From Corynebacterium sp. p3-SID1145 (GTDB lineage: Bacteria; Actinomycetota; Actinomycetes; Mycobacteriales; Mycobacteriaceae): a DNA stretch of 64,000 nucleotides. Where the stretch lies: the NCBI GenBank assembly GCA_025144245.1, contig JALXXC010000011.1, forward strand, positions 1 to 64,000, read 5' to 3'. Position numbers and translations under genes: made by a program. Of this stretch, positions 16,894 through 26,136 are shown piece by piece. The notes below the pieces were generated by a model. It was given only the letters and a program-made list of their open reading frames with translations, ran no database searches and was not told the origin of the DNA. The first letter of the stretch is position 1. The number at the start of each line of letters is the position of its first letter.

Positions 16894-17658
16894 ATGGACA
16901 TCCGGCTGGAACGCACGCGCAACTTAGCCACGTTGGAGCGCGCGGTGGATCTGTTGCGGTCGTTTCGCCTCGAGCAGACACGCCCGGACATCTTCTACCG
17001 CGAGCTCGCGGAAGACACGCATGCGCTTATCGACGCGCTAAGCCGCGACATCACCCGCACCGGCCTCACCGACAAACGGATCTTGGATGTCGGCGGAGGG
17101 CCAGGCTATTTCGCGGAGGCGTTCGGGGATAGCTGGTATGTGGGGCTGGAACCGTCGATAAGCGAAATGTCGGCGGCTGGTTTGAGCGGTTACGGCGCAG
17201 TGCGCGGCGACGGCTCAGCGCTGCCCTTCACAGATGGCGCGTTCGATGTGACGTACTCGTCGAATGTGGTCGAGCATGTGGCGGACCCGCAGGCATTGTG
17301 CGACGAAATGCTGCGCGTCACCGCCCCCGGGGGGCTCGTGGTGGTCAGCTACACCGTGTGGCTCGGGCCCTTCGGCGGGCACGAGACGGGCCTGTGGCCG
17401 CACTATGTTGGCGGCGATTTCGCGCGGCGGCGCTATGAGCGCATTCACGGGCGTCCGCCGAAGAATGTGTGGGGCGAATCGCTGTTCGCGGTCTCCGCGA
17501 AATGGGGTCTGGACTGGGCGGACAACGCGGAAAAAGCCGGCGCGACAAAAATCACCGCGTTCCCCCGCTACCACCCGGGGTGGGCCTGGTGGCTCACTTC
17601 GGTGCCGGTGCTGCGGGAGTTCGCGGTGTCGAACCTGGTGCTGGTTCTCCAGGCGTGA
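16894..17658 (+). CDS. Class I SAM-dependent methyltransferase
   Basis: A 254-residue methyltransferase. Motif I is ILDVGGGPGYF (about residues 67-77), followed by an acidic strand end (VGLEPS), the motif-III-like RGDGSALPFTDGAFDVTYSS, and NVVEHV, as in Methyltransf_11/25 proteins. The substrate is unknown. The gene order (GT4, this gene, pckG) fits other corynebacteria. Start ATG 16894 directly follows TAGTGTCACTGGA, so a leaderless or very short leader is likely, given the 40-bp divergent space. It carries two 11-mer motif copies 129 bp apart in opposite orientation; one uses an ATA isoleucine codon. Its stop lies 7 bp from that of pckG. Confidence 0.85.
   Translation: MDIRLERTRNLATLERAVDLLRSFRLEQTRPDIFYRELAEDTHALIDALSRDITRTGLTDKRILDVGGGPGYFAEAFGDSWYVGLEPSISEMSAAGLSGYGAVRGDGSALPFTDGAFDVTYSSNVVEHVADPQALCDEMLRVTAPGGLVVVSYTVWLGPFGGHETGLWPHYVGGDFARRRYERIHGRPPKNVWGESLFAVSAKWGLDWADNAEKAGATKITAFPRYHPGWAWWLTSVPVLREFAVSNLVLVLQA
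17025..17035 (+). repeat. 11-mer GCTTATCGACG, in the methyltransferase gene (copy 1)
   Basis: Exact copy read GCG CTT ATC GAC GCG. Confidence 0.8.
17153..17163 (-). repeat. 11-mer GCTTATCGACG, in the methyltransferase gene (copy 2)
   Basis: Opposite orientation to copy 1; reads CCG TCG ATA AGC with the rare ATA codon. Confidence 0.8.
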
Positions 17659-17665
17659 GACTCGG

Positions 17666-19480
17666 TTAGATCATCGAGCGGGACTTCTCCAGCTCGTCGA
17701 AGATCTCCTGCGGGACGCGGTCGCCGAGAGTGCCCAGGTACTCCTTGCCCTCCTCGAAGTCGGCGGCGAATTCCTCCGGGTTCACGGCGAGTGCTTCGCG
17801 GACGTCCTCGATCGGCGTGTCCAGGCCTTCGAGGTCGAGGTCCTCGGCGCGGGCGACATTGCCGGCGACTGTCTCGTCGGCCTCGACGCGGCCCTCAATG
17901 CGGTCGACGACCCACTTGAGCACGCGGGAGTTCTCGCCGAAGCCCGGCCACAGGAAGCGGCCGTCATCGCCGCGGCGGAACCAGTTGACCAGGAAGATCG
18001 ACGGCATGCGGTCGCCGCCTTCATTGCCGCGGTCGATCCAGTTCTGGAAGTAGTCGCCCACGTTGTAGCCGATGAACGGAAGCATCGCCATCGGGTCGTG
18101 GCGCAGGGAACCGACCTTCGCCTCCAGGGATGCGGCGGTCTGGCCGGAAGAGAGCAGGGAGCCGATCATGGTGCCGTGGTTCCAGTCGCGGGCCTCGGTG
18201 ACCAGCGGGATGGTGGACGGGCGGCGGCCGCCAAAGAGGATCGCGTCGACCTTCACGCCGCGCCAGTCGTCGAATTCCTCAGCCGCAGACGGGCACTGGG
18301 TAATGGGAACGCAGTAGCGGGAGTTCGGGTGGGCCGCCGGAGTCGTGGCCTCCGGAGTCCAGTCGTTGCCCTGCCAGTCGATGAGGTGCTCCGGCGTCTC
18401 GCCGTCCATGCCTTCCCACCAGACATCGCCGTCGTCGGTGAGCGCGACGTTGGTGAACAGGGTGTTACCCGGCTCCATGGAGCGCATCGCGTTCGGGTTG
18501 GAGGCGTAGTTGGTGCCCGGGGCGACCCCGAAGAAGCCGTTCTCCGGGTTGACCGCGTACAAGCCGTCGTCGCGCAGCTTCAGCCACGCGATGTCGTCGC
18601 CGACGACCTCGGCCTTCCAGCCCGGGATGGTCGGGGTGATCATGGCCAGGTTGGTCTTGCCGCAGGCGGACGGGAAAGCACCGGTGACGTGGTAAGCCTT
18701 GCCCTCTGGGTCGATGAGCTTGAGGATGAGCATGTGCTCGGCCATCCAGCCCTCTTCCTTCGCCATCACGGACGCGATGCGCAGGGCGTAGCACTTCTTC
18801 GCCAGGATGGCGTTGCCGCCGTAGCCGGAGCCGTAGGACCAGATCTCCTTGGTCTCCGGGAACTGGGAGATGTACTTGGTGTCGTTGCACGGCCACGCGA
18901 CATCTTCCTCGCCCGGCTCGAGCGGCGCGCCGACGGAGTGCAGGCAGTGCACAAAATCGCCGTCTTTTCCGATCTTGTCCAGGGCCTCCTGGCCCATGCG
19001 CGTCATGATGCGCATGGACATGACCACGTAAGCGGAATCCGTCAGCTGCACACCAAGCTTCGGATCCGGGTCGGAGATCGGGCCCATGCAGAACGGCACG
19101 ACGTACATGGTGCGGCCCTTCATCGCACCACGGAAGCGCTCGGTCATCTCGGCTTTGAGCTCGTCCGGGGCGACCCAGTTATTGGTGGGGCCGGCGCCGT
19201 CGGCGGTCTCGGTGGCGATGAAGGTGCGGGATTCCACACGCGCCACATCGGACGGGTGGGAGCGGGCGAGGAAGCTGTTCGGACGCTTCTCCTCGTTGAG
19301 CTTGATCAGCGTGCCCTTCTCCACCAGCTCGGCGGCGAGACGGTCCCACTCTTCCTGGGAGCCGTCGGCGAAGACCACCTTGTCCGGCTGGAACAACTCG
19401 ACTGCTTCGTTGATCCACTCGATCAACTGCTCGTTCTCGGTGGGGGCCTGCCCCTCCAACCCCTTCACTGCAGCGGTCAT
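17666..19480 (-). CDS. pckG: Phosphoenolpyruvate carboxykinase (GTP)
   Basis: Converts oxaloacetate and GTP to phosphoenolpyruvate, CO2 and GDP, a gluconeogenic step. The 604 residues match the GTP-dependent enzymes. [15 protein letters not shown] is the kinase P-loop-like site with the active Cys characteristic of the GTP class. The metal/substrate region includes GDDIAWLK, and GVAPGTN and [12 protein letters not shown] are further family blocks. Start ATG 19480 has GAGGAG seven bases upstream; longer upstream ORF sequence is rejected. Regulation in C. glutamicum involves several carbon-source regulators; the 305-bp upstream region here has a candidate palindrome. Convergent with the methyltransferase gene, without a visible terminator. 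Confidence 0.97.
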   Translation of the reverse strand: MTAAVKGLEGQAPTENEQLIEWINEAVELFQPDKVVFADGSQEEWDRLAAELVEKGTLIKLNEEKRPNSFLARSHPSDVARVESRTFIATETADGAGPTNNWVAPDELKAEMTERFRGAMKGRTMYVVPFCMGPISDPDPKLGVQLTDSAYVVMSMRIMTRMGQEALDKIGKDGDFVHCLHSVGAPLEPGEEDVAWPCNDTKYISQFPETKEIWSYGSGYGGNAILAKKCYALRIASVMAKEEGWMAEHMLILKLIDPEGKAYHVTGAFPSACGKTNLAMITPTIPGWKAEVVGDDIAWLKLRDDGLYAVNPENGFFGVAPGTNYASNPNAMRSMEPGNTLFTNVALTDDGDVWWEGMDGETPEHLIDWQGNDWTPEATTPAAHPNSRYCVPITQCPSAAEEFDDWRGVKVDAILFGGRRPSTIPLVTEARDWNHGTMIGSLLSSGQTAASLEAKVGSLRHDPMAMLPFIGYNVGDYFQNWIDRGNEGGDRMPSIFLVNWFRRGDDGRFLWPGFGENSRVLKWVVDRIEGRVEADETVAGNVARAEDLDLEGLDTPIEDVREALAVNPEEFAADFEEGKEYLGTLGDRVPQEIFDELEKSRSMI

Positions 19481-19785
19481 TGCTTCTCCTCTGTTTCGTC
19501 GGCGGTTCCTTAATTCAGCGTATCGGAGTAGCGCCGTGTCTTGCCCCAACTCATCAACCTCCCATTTAAGCGCCTTGAAACTACAGCCGAGCCACCCCCA
19601 AAAGAGTGTGGGTCGATCCCCACTATCGGACACTGTTCTCGCCATTAAGCTGCCTTTACTTAGGCGAGCTTCTCTTTACGCGGGGGTTGTGTGAACGTCC
19701 CCCGGCCGCTCATGCGAGGTTCCTTTTGCTTCCCCTAAGCGGGGGGCATCGCGCACAGGAATGTGAGCTGTTGGACAATAACATC
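19481..19785. promoter_or_regulatory. Divergent regulatory region of pckG and trmB
   Basis: 305 bp without a convincing gene. A 20-bp imperfect palindrome lies at 19605-19624 (AGTGTGGGTC/GATCCCCACT, arms matching 8 of 10), about 125 bp upstream of pckG, and may be an operator. The remainder has AT-rich patches but I see no riboswitch or sure promoter. Confidence 0.4.
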
Positions 19786-20577
19786 GTGAACGAAAACGAT
19801 CGCAGCACCGAAGGCAGCACCGGAAGGGACGGCATCGGCGAGCTTCCGTCCGGCCGCCCGCCGCAGACCGAGTTCGACACCGGCCTGGATTACCCGCGCC
19901 TGGGGTCCGTCACGTTCCGCCGCGGCACGCTGACCGACAACCAGCAGGCGCTTTTCGACGAGAACTGGCCCCGCCTCGGCAAAGTCCTTTCCACCGACGA
20001 GGCCGACCAGACCATCGATTACGACGAATGGTTCGGTCGCGCCGGCCACCCGACGATCGTGGAGATCGGCTCCGGCACGGGCACGTCGACGGCGGCGATG
20101 GCGCCGCTGGAGGCGGACACCAACATCATCGCTGTGGAGCTGTACAAGCCGGGGCTGGCGAAACTACTGGGCTCCGTGGTGCGCGGGGACATCGGTAACG
20201 TGCGCATGGTCCGCGGCGACGGCGTGGAGGTGCTGGCCCGCATGATTGCGCCGGAGTCCCTCGACGGCGTGCGCATCTTCTTCCCCGACCCGTGGCCGAA
20301 GGCCCGCCACCACAAGCGCCGCATCATCCAGTCGGGCACGCTCAACCTCATCGCCACCCGTTTGAAGGCGGGCGGTGTGCTGCACGTCGCCACCGACCAC
20401 GCCGACTACGCCGAGTGGATCGACGAACTCGTCGAGGTGGAGCCGATGCTGGAGTACAAGGGCTGGCCCTGGGATGAGGCCCCGATTCTGACCGACCGCC
20501 AAGTGATCACGAAATTCGAGGGCAAAGGCCTCGATAAAGAGCACGTGATCCGCGAATACCTGTGGGTGAAGAAATGA
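19786..20577 (+). CDS. trmB: tRNA (guanine-N7)-methyltransferase
   Basis: Methylates G46 in the variable loop of tRNAs using SAM. Motif I is [12 protein letters not shown], the acidic ELYKPGL strand follows, and the signature block [16 protein letters not shown] is diagnostic for TrmB. The [13 protein letters not shown] segment ([10 protein letters not shown]) fits the substrate-binding region. I chose GTG 19786 (about 263 residues), which leaves the usual disordered N-terminal extension; TTG 19771 is possible. It overlaps the next gene by ATGA at 20574-20577, so the two should be translationally coupled. The pckG-trmB-NYN-mmpL order is typical of corynebacteria. Confidence 0.95.
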   Translation: MNENDRSTEGSTGRDGIGELPSGRPPQTEFDTGLDYPRLGSVTFRRGTLTDNQQALFDENWPRLGKVLSTDEADQTIDYDEWFGRAGHPTIVEIGSGTGTSTAAMAPLEADTNIIAVELYKPGLAKLLGSVVRGDIGNVRMVRGDGVEVLARMIAPESLDGVRIFFPDPWPKARHHKRRIIQSGTLNLIATRLKAGGVLHVATDHADYAEWIDELVEVEPMLEYKGWPWDEAPILTDRQVITKFEGKGLDKEHVIREYLWVKK

Positions 20578-21245
20578 CCGATCTGCACACGACCACGCAC
20601 CCCTACACCGCCGGGGCCGAACCCGGGCCGGACAACCTGCTGCTCGTGTGGGACGCACCGAACCTGGACATGGGGCTCGGAGCGATCCTGGGCGGGCGCC
20701 CGACCGCGGCCTACCGCCCGCGTTTCGACGCGATCGGCCGCTGGCTGGCCATGCGCGCCGCCGAGCTCGGCGCGGAGACCGGCACCACAGTCGAGCCGGA
20801 AGCCACCGTGTTCACGAATGTCGCCCCCGGCAGCGCCGATGTCGTGCGCCCGTGGGTGGAGGCACTGCGGAACGTCGGTTTCGCCGTCTTCGCAAAGCCC
20901 AAGGCCGACGAGGATTCGGACGTGGACTCCGACATGGTCGAGCACATCCGCCGCCGTCAAGCGGAAGGCGTTCTCCGCGGTGTCGTCGTGGCCTCCGCCG
21001 ACGGGCAGAATTTCCACGAGCTGCTCGACGAGCTCGCCAGCGACGGTCTGCCCGTCACCGTCCTCGGATTCCACGAACACGCCAGCTGGGCAGTGACCTC
21101 ACCGACTATTTCGTTCGTAGACTTGGAGGACATCCCCGGGGTGTTCCGCGAGCCACTGCCGCGCGTCAACCTGGACCAGTTGCCGGAGGAGGGCGCATGG
21201 TTGCAGCCCTTCCGCCCATTGTCTGTGCTGCTCAACAAAGGCTAG
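20574..21245 (+). CDS. NYN-domain (PIN-like) putative ribonuclease
   Basis: A 223-residue protein of the NYN/LabA-like PIN superfamily. [15 protein letters not shown] near residue 25 holds the first conserved Asp and Asn of these metal-dependent nucleases. [12 protein letters not shown] near 120 supplies the second acidic group, and [12 protein letters not shown] the third (ASADxxF). [10 protein letters not shown] fits the central strand. The RNA target is unknown, but ATGA overlap with trmB suggests a job in tRNA or RNA maturation or quality control. The stop at 21245 is 30 bp before the MmpL gene, so it may continue the operon. Confidence 0.8.
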   Translation: MTDLHTTTHPYTAGAEPGPDNLLLVWDAPNLDMGLGAILGGRPTAAYRPRFDAIGRWLAMRAAELGAETGTTVEPEATVFTNVAPGSADVVRPWVEALRNVGFAVFAKPKADEDSDVDSDMVEHIRRRQAEGVLRGVVVASADGQNFHELLDELASDGLPVTVLGFHEHASWAVTSPTISFVDLEDIPGVFREPLPRVNLDQLPEEGAWLQPFRPLSVLLNKG

Positions 21246-21275
21246 AGCGCCAGGAGTCGAAGAAGAGGAGGGCCC

Positions 21276-23576
21276 GTGTTCTATAAGTGGGGCCAGTTTG
21301 CCTACCGCCACCGCCGGATCATTCCGGTGGTGGTCATCGCCATCATTCTGCTCATGCAGGTGCTGTGGGGCTCCAAATTGGGCGACCGGCTCTCCCAGGA
21401 GGGCTGGGAAGACCCGGGCGCAGATTCCACCACAGCCGCCGCAGTCGAGGAGGAGGTCTTCGGCCGCGACAACAACGGCGACGTGATCGTCCTCGTCAGC
21501 GGCAACATCAACGACAAGACGGTGATGGCCGAGGCGAACCGGCAGATCACCGCGCTCAAGGAGCAGTACCCGGAGCAGATCGACCACATCACCAGCTACT
21601 TCGAAAAGCCGAACCCGCAGCTGCGCTCCGCGGACGGCACGAAGGCTTTCGCCGCGATCGGCCTGAAAGGCGACGGGGAGCAGACGCTAAAGGACTACCG
21701 CGCCATCGAGGACGCCCTCAACGACATCACATTGCCGGAGGGCGCAGACGTGCAGATCGCTGGCGCCACCGCCATCGCGGACGCGCTTGATCAGGGCATG
21801 GCCGACGACATCGCCCGGGCGGAGAAAATCGGCCTGATTTTCGTTGCTGTCATCTTGCTCTTCGTCTTCGGCGGCGTGGTCGCAGCGGCGATGCCGCTGG
21901 TGGTAGGCATCTTGTCCATCCTCGGCTCCCTGTCCGCTTTGTCGCTGCTCGCGCAGGTGCAACAGGTCAATGTCTTCTCACAGTCGGTGATCACGCTGCT
22001 GGGCTTGGGCCTGGCCATCGACTACGGCCTGTTCATGGTCTCCCGCTTCCGCGAAGAGTTGGACCAGCGCGGGGATTCCCCGGAAGACATCGAGGCGGCT
22101 GTCGCGGAGACCACCACCGCAGCGGGAAAGACAGTGTTCTTCTCCGCGCTCATGATCGGTGTGGCTCTCTCAGGTCTGCTGATGTTCCCGCAGGCCTTCC
22201 TCAAATCGGTAGCGTACGGCGCGATCAGCGCAGTGGTGCTCGCGGCGATCATCTCAGTGGCGGTGCTGCCGGCGCTGTTCAGCATGTTGGGCAGGAACAT
22301 CGATAAATTCTCGGTGCGCCGCACCAACCGGAAGGCCCGCCGCATTGAGAACACCGTCTGGTACAAGATTCCCGCGTGGGCGATGCGCCACTCCAAGCCG
22401 GTCATCGTCGGAGTTGCGGGCGCCCTGCTGCTGCTCACCCTGCCGATCGTGGGCATCACCTTCGGCGGCATCAACGAGTCCTACCTGCCGCCGTCCAACG
22501 CGGTGCGCCAGGCGCAGGACGATTTCAACGAGACGTTCCCCGCCTACCGCACCGACCCGGTGAAGCTCGTCGTGAAGGGTGCCAACAACGACCAGTTCGT
22601 GGACATTCTCTGGCAGACCCGCAGCGTGACCGGTTTGGCGTCGCCGATGGAGAAGACCAAGTCCACCCCCGACGGAACATTCGTCATGGCGGGCACGCTG
22701 GCTGACAGGAACGGCGGAGAAGACGTCGTCAAGCAACTGCGCGCGATCGACGTGCCGGACGGCGTGGAAGTGTACGTCGGCGGCACCCCGGCGATGGAGG
22801 TCGAGTCGATCGAGGCCCTGCTTGAGCGCCTGCCGTGGATGGCTGTGTACATGGTGCTGGCCACGTTCCTGCTGATGGCGGTGCTGTTCGGCTCGATGAT
22901 TCTGCCGGTGAAGGCGGTGCTGATGAATATCCTGGGCATCGGCGCCACCCTGGGCTTCCTCACCCTCGTCTTCGTCGACGGGCTGGGTGCGGGCGTCCTC
23001 GGCTTCACCCCGGGCCCGCTCATGAGTCCGGTGCTGGTGCTCATCATCGCGATTCTGTACGGCTTGTCCACGGACTACGAGGTCTTCCTCGTCTCCCGCA
23101 TGGTCGAGGCGCGCAACAAGGGCGCGGACACGGACCAGGCGATCAAGTACGGCACGGCGCACACGGGCTCGATCATCACGGCCGCGGCGCTGATCATGAT
23201 CGTCGTCGCCGCGGCATTCGCGATGAGCGAGATCGTGATGATGAAGTACATCTCCTACGGCCTCATCATTTCGCTGGCGCTCGACGCCACGCTGATCCGC
23301 CTGCTCCTCGTCCCCGCCATCATGCACGAGCTGCGCGAGGACAACTGGTGGGCGCCGCGTTGGATCAAGCGCACCGCGGAATCGTTCGGGGAGGGCGGCG
23401 ACACGAAAAAGCAGCAACAGCAGCAGCTTATCGACGTCCAGTCCCACCCCCGCACCGGCGACATACCCGTCGGGGAGACCGTGCTGGCGAGCCAGCACGC
23501 CCGCTCCGGTGTCTCCGCGGACGAGGACACGCAGCTCATCCCGTTCGACGAGCTGATGCGCCGGCTGAACGGGTAG
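21276..23576 (+). CDS. cmpL1: MmpL/RND transporter, probable trehalose monomycolate exporter (CmpL1/MmpL3-like)
   Basis: Proton-driven RND transporter in the inner membrane, 766 residues. The fold is duplicated: one helix, extracellular porter domain (about 35-180), a six-helix bundle (about 185-350), then helix, porter domain and second bundle (about 510-690). The proton-relay Asp-Tyr pairs are visible as GLAIDYGLFMVSRF and GLSTDYEVFLVSRM, as in MmpL3. The cytoplasmic tail is hydrophilic, with KKQQQQQL and one 11-mer motif. Translation starts at GTG 21276 with GAGGAGGG upstream. Location between pckG and the mycolate cluster matches C. glutamicum cmpL1, whose product moves trehalose monomycolate; the exact paralogue assignment is inferred. 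Confidence 0.85.
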   Translation: MFYKWGQFAYRHRRIIPVVVIAIILLMQVLWGSKLGDRLSQEGWEDPGADSTTAAAVEEEVFGRDNNGDVIVLVSGNINDKTVMAEANRQITALKEQYPEQIDHITSYFEKPNPQLRSADGTKAFAAIGLKGDGEQTLKDYRAIEDALNDITLPEGADVQIAGATAIADALDQGMADDIARAEKIGLIFVAVILLFVFGGVVAAAMPLVVGILSILGSLSALSLLAQVQQVNVFSQSVITLLGLGLAIDYGLFMVSRFREELDQRGDSPEDIEAAVAETTTAAGKTVFFSALMIGVALSGLLMFPQAFLKSVAYGAISAVVLAAIISVAVLPALFSMLGRNIDKFSVRRTNRKARRIENTVWYKIPAWAMRHSKPVIVGVAGALLLLTLPIVGITFGGINESYLPPSNAVRQAQDDFNETFPAYRTDPVKLVVKGANNDQFVDILWQTRSVTGLASPMEKTKSTPDGTFVMAGTLADRNGGEDVVKQLRAIDVPDGVEVYVGGTPAMEVESIEALLERLPWMAVYMVLATFLLMAVLFGSMILPVKAVLMNILGIGATLGFLTLVFVDGLGAGVLGFTPGPLMSPVLVLIIAILYGLSTDYEVFLVSRMVEARNKGADTDQAIKYGTAHTGSIITAAALIMIVVAAAFAMSEIVMMKYISYGLIISLALDATLIRLLLVPAIMHELREDNWWAPRWIKRTAESFGEGGDTKKQQQQQLIDVQSHPRTGDIPVGETVLASQHARSGVSADEDTQLIPFDELMRRLNG
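23426..23436 (+). repeat. 11-mer GCTTATCGACG, in the MmpL tail
   Basis: Exact copy read CAG CTT ATC GAC GTC. Confidence 0.8.
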
Positions 23577-23586
23577 CCCACGCACC

Positions 23587-24618
23587 ATGACGAACACCCG
23601 CGCGTGGATCCGCTGGCTGGCACCGCTGGTTGTGCTGGCAGTCGTCGCCGTGGCGTTCCGCGACCAGCTGCCGTTTCTGGGTGAGGCATTCGCCGCCCTG
23701 CGCGCGTCCTCTCCCGCTCCCGTCGCGGCGGCGGTGCTGTGCGCGGTGCTGTCCATTCTGGCGATGGCGGTGGTGATGCGCATCCTGCTCACCAGCGACG
23801 GTGTGCGCGTGAACATGGGCAACGCCAGCGCCATCACCCTGGCCAGCAACGCCTGGTCCACCACAGTTCCGGGCGGGCCGGCGATTTCCGCGTGGCTGAC
23901 CTTCAAGGTGCACCGCTCCTGGGGCGCGTCGGTGGGGCTGTGCGGCTGGTTCTTCGTCATTTCCGGTGCGATGTCGACGGTGTGGCTGGTGGTCATCGGC
24001 ATCGCCGCCGTCATTTTCCTCGGCGCGCGGCTGTCTGTGTGGGCGCTCGTCGGCTCGCTCATTGTCGCTCTCACCGCGATCGCGGGGTTGTTCTGGGCGA
24101 TCTACAACCCGGACATCCTCCGCCGCTGGGTGCGCTACCTGCCGCAGAAGGTACGCGACAAAGCCACCGACTTCGTCGACCAGCTCGCCGCGATCCGCAT
24201 GACACCGGGCGCGTTCCTCGCCGCAGCGACGTTCTCCTTGCTCAACCGGCTCATCGACGCCACCACCCTCTACTTCTCCACCGCCGCCGTCACCGGGACA
24301 CTTCCCGGCCTCACCGCAGGCCTGAACGAGACGACAGTGCAGGGCGTGGCGCTCGCCTTCATCATGACGAAGCTCGCCGGTGCCGCGCAGGTGACACCGG
24401 GCGGCATCGGCACCGTCGAGCCCGTTGCCACCGCATCACTCGTCGCATCGGGCCTGACGCTTGTCGACGCCACCGCCGCCACCCTCATCTACCGCATCAT
24501 CTCCTTCGCCCTGATCACCGCCATCGGCTGGGTCATCTACCTTGTCGCCTACGCCGAGAAGGGCTTCATGATCGGCCGTGCCGAACAGGAGGAAGGCACC
24601 GAACCCCTGCCAAATTGA
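23587..24618 (+). CDS. LPG-synthase TM-like membrane protein (UPF0104/AglD2 family)
   Basis: 343 residues with about eight transmembrane helices. The segments STTVPGGPAISAW (near residue 90) and QVTPGGIGTVEP (near 265) are the paired PGG motifs of the lysylphosphatidylglycerol-synthase transmembrane (flippase-like) family. The catalytic tRNA-using domain of true MprF enzymes is absent, so it is more likely a lipid or polyprenol-linked transport helper. It follows the MmpL gene by 10 bp and is probably co-transcribed, so a role in mycolate or glycolipid export is plausible. No specific function is known to me. Confidence 0.75.
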   Translation: MTNTRAWIRWLAPLVVLAVVAVAFRDQLPFLGEAFAALRASSPAPVAAAVLCAVLSILAMAVVMRILLTSDGVRVNMGNASAITLASNAWSTTVPGGPAISAWLTFKVHRSWGASVGLCGWFFVISGAMSTVWLVVIGIAAVIFLGARLSVWALVGSLIVALTAIAGLFWAIYNPDILRRWVRYLPQKVRDKATDFVDQLAAIRMTPGAFLAAATFSLLNRLIDATTLYFSTAAVTGTLPGLTAGLNETTVQGVALAFIMTKLAGAAQVTPGGIGTVEPVATASLVASGLTLVDATAATLIYRIISFALITAIGWVIYLVAYAEKGFMIGRAEQEEGTEPLPN

Positions 24619-24643
24619 TCAATCAGGTCTAACGTGGCCTTAT

Positions 24644-26101
24644 ATGAACGCATTGGGTCGCAGTGTGGACTGGCAACAAGTGACTCCGGTGGGGTGGCAT
24701 GCCCATCACCAAGGCGTCGATAAACTGTTGAGCTCTTTCAACGCCGTGCCGAAGGGGCAGCGCGTGCGGTTAGCGAAGACAACGTCGAACCTCTTCCGCT
24801 CCCGTGCTGGCGGCGAGGCAGGGTTGGATGTGAGTGGACTCGGCGGGGTGATTGAAATCGACCCGGTCGACATGACAGCGGACGTGCAGGGTATGTGCAC
24901 CTACGAGGACCTGGTGGACGCGACACTGCCCTTCGGCCTCGCCCCCCTTGTCATCCCGCAGCTGAAAACGATCACCCTCGGCGGTGCCGTCTCCGGAATG
25001 GGCGTGGAATCCACCAGCTTCCGCAACGGCCTGCCGCACGAATCGGTGCTGGAAATGGATGTGCTGGTCGGCACCGGCGAGATCATCACCTGCTCACGCG
25101 AAGAAAACGTGGAACTATTCCGCGCATTCCCCAATTCCTACGGTTCACTGGGCTACGCGGTGCGACTGAAGATCGAGCTGGAAGAGGTCGCGGACTTCAT
25201 CGAGCTCGCCCACGTTCGGTACAGCGACCTCGCCGAATTCCAGGATGGTCTGGCACAGGCCGCAGCCGACCGAACATGGGAAGGCCGCCCCATTCACGGC
25301 CTCGACGCCGTGGCATTTTCCCCCGACGAGCAGTACATCGTGCTCGCCTTCCAGACGGATAAGGCACCAGGGGTGTCCGACTACACCCGCGACGCGATCT
25401 ACTACCGCTCCCTGCAACACCCGGCAGGAATTAAACACGACTTCGTGACCATCCGGGATTACATCTGGCGCTGGGACACCGACTGGTTCTGGTGCTCCCG
25501 TGCATTCGCGGCCCAGGAGCCGACGGTGCGCAAGATGTGGCCGCGGCAACTTCGCCGCAGCTCCTTCTACTGGAAGCTTGTTGGGCTGGACAAGAAATAC
25601 GACCTGGAATACCGGTTTTTGAAGAAACCGAAGAACCTGCCCCGCACAGAACGCGTCGTGCAGGACATCGAGGTCACCGATGCCCACCTCGCAGAATTTC
25701 TGCAATGGTTCTTCGACGCCAGCGACATCGAACCGGTGTGGCTGTGCCCGATCCGTCTCCGTGACGGTGTCGACGAACTCGCCGGACGTGGTCTACCCCA
25801 GTCCGAGCCGTGGCCGCTTTACCCTTTGAAACCGGGCACTACCTGGATCAACGTTGGCTTCTGGTCCGGCGTCCCAGCCGACCACGTCTCACCGGCGCAG
25901 GAGCCGGGTGCCTTCAACAAGATCATTGAGGCGAAGGTCTCCGACCTTGGAGGTCACAAATCCCTCTACTCGGAGGCTTTCTACAGCCGGACTGAATTCG
26001 AGAATCTCTACGGAGGCCGCTTACCGGAACAAATGAAAGACCGGTACGACCCCCAGCGCCGGTTCCCAGGCCTGTACGAGAAGACAGTGGAAAACGCCTA
26101 G
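24644..26101 (+). CDS. tmsA: FAD-binding oxidoreductase, probable TmsA/BfaA (10-methylene fatty acyl reductase)
   Basis: 485 residues with an FAD_binding_4 (VAO/PCMH) domain. VRLAKTTSNLFRSR is the N-terminal flavin region; IPQLKTITLGGAVSGMGVES (about 105-125) is the pyrophosphate-binding loop shared with DHCR24-like reductases. The long C-terminal domain is intact. In actinomycetes a protein of this type next to an oleoyl-phospholipid methyltransferase reduces the 10-methylene intermediate to 10-methylstearate (tuberculostearate). That adjacency is present here, 35 bp before tmsB, and underlies the name. The start ATG 24644 follows AACGTGGCCTTAT without a clear ribosome site, perhaps leaderless. 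An alternative assignment is a generic Rv0449c-like oxidase. Confidence 0.75.
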   Translation: MNALGRSVDWQQVTPVGWHAHHQGVDKLLSSFNAVPKGQRVRLAKTTSNLFRSRAGGEAGLDVSGLGGVIEIDPVDMTADVQGMCTYEDLVDATLPFGLAPLVIPQLKTITLGGAVSGMGVESTSFRNGLPHESVLEMDVLVGTGEIITCSREENVELFRAFPNSYGSLGYAVRLKIELEEVADFIELAHVRYSDLAEFQDGLAQAAADRTWEGRPIHGLDAVAFSPDEQYIVLAFQTDKAPGVSDYTRDAIYYRSLQHPAGIKHDFVTIRDYIWRWDTDWFWCSRAFAAQEPTVRKMWPRQLRRSSFYWKLVGLDKKYDLEYRFLKKPKNLPRTERVVQDIEVTDAHLAEFLQWFFDASDIEPVWLCPIRLRDGVDELAGRGLPQSEPWPLYPLKPGTTWINVGFWSGVPADHVSPAQEPGAFNKIIEAKVSDLGGHKSLYSEAFYSRTEFENLYGGRLPEQMKDRYDPQRRFPGLYEKTVENA

Positions 26102-26136
26102 AGCTACGTCACACCGCACCCTGAGGAGGACACAGC

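Noticed and set aside
17264..19513. A 749-codon open frame on the plus strand over pckG
   Set aside because: It is antisense to an intact pckG and has no recognisable domain; high-GC coding DNA leaves long open frames on the opposite strand. The same reasoning removes large antisense frames over ugd (1582-2958), VanW (6572-7999), MmpL (22254-24074), pks13 (33170-34468), mytA (37883-39703) and glfT2 (43928-45577).
19481..19785. A riboswitch or small RNA upstream of trmB/pckG
   Set aside because: Only one short imperfect palindrome is visible; no conserved riboswitch core was recognised.
23400..23440. A polyglutamine-type repeat in the MmpL tail as slippage DNA
   Set aside because: It is only five Gln codons with mixed CAG/CAA; too short to call unstable.
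24711..24722. Further copies of the 11-mer at 24711 and 5792
   Set aside because: Each differs by at least one base (GCGTCGATAAACT and AGTCGATAAGG), so they were not counted as exact copies.
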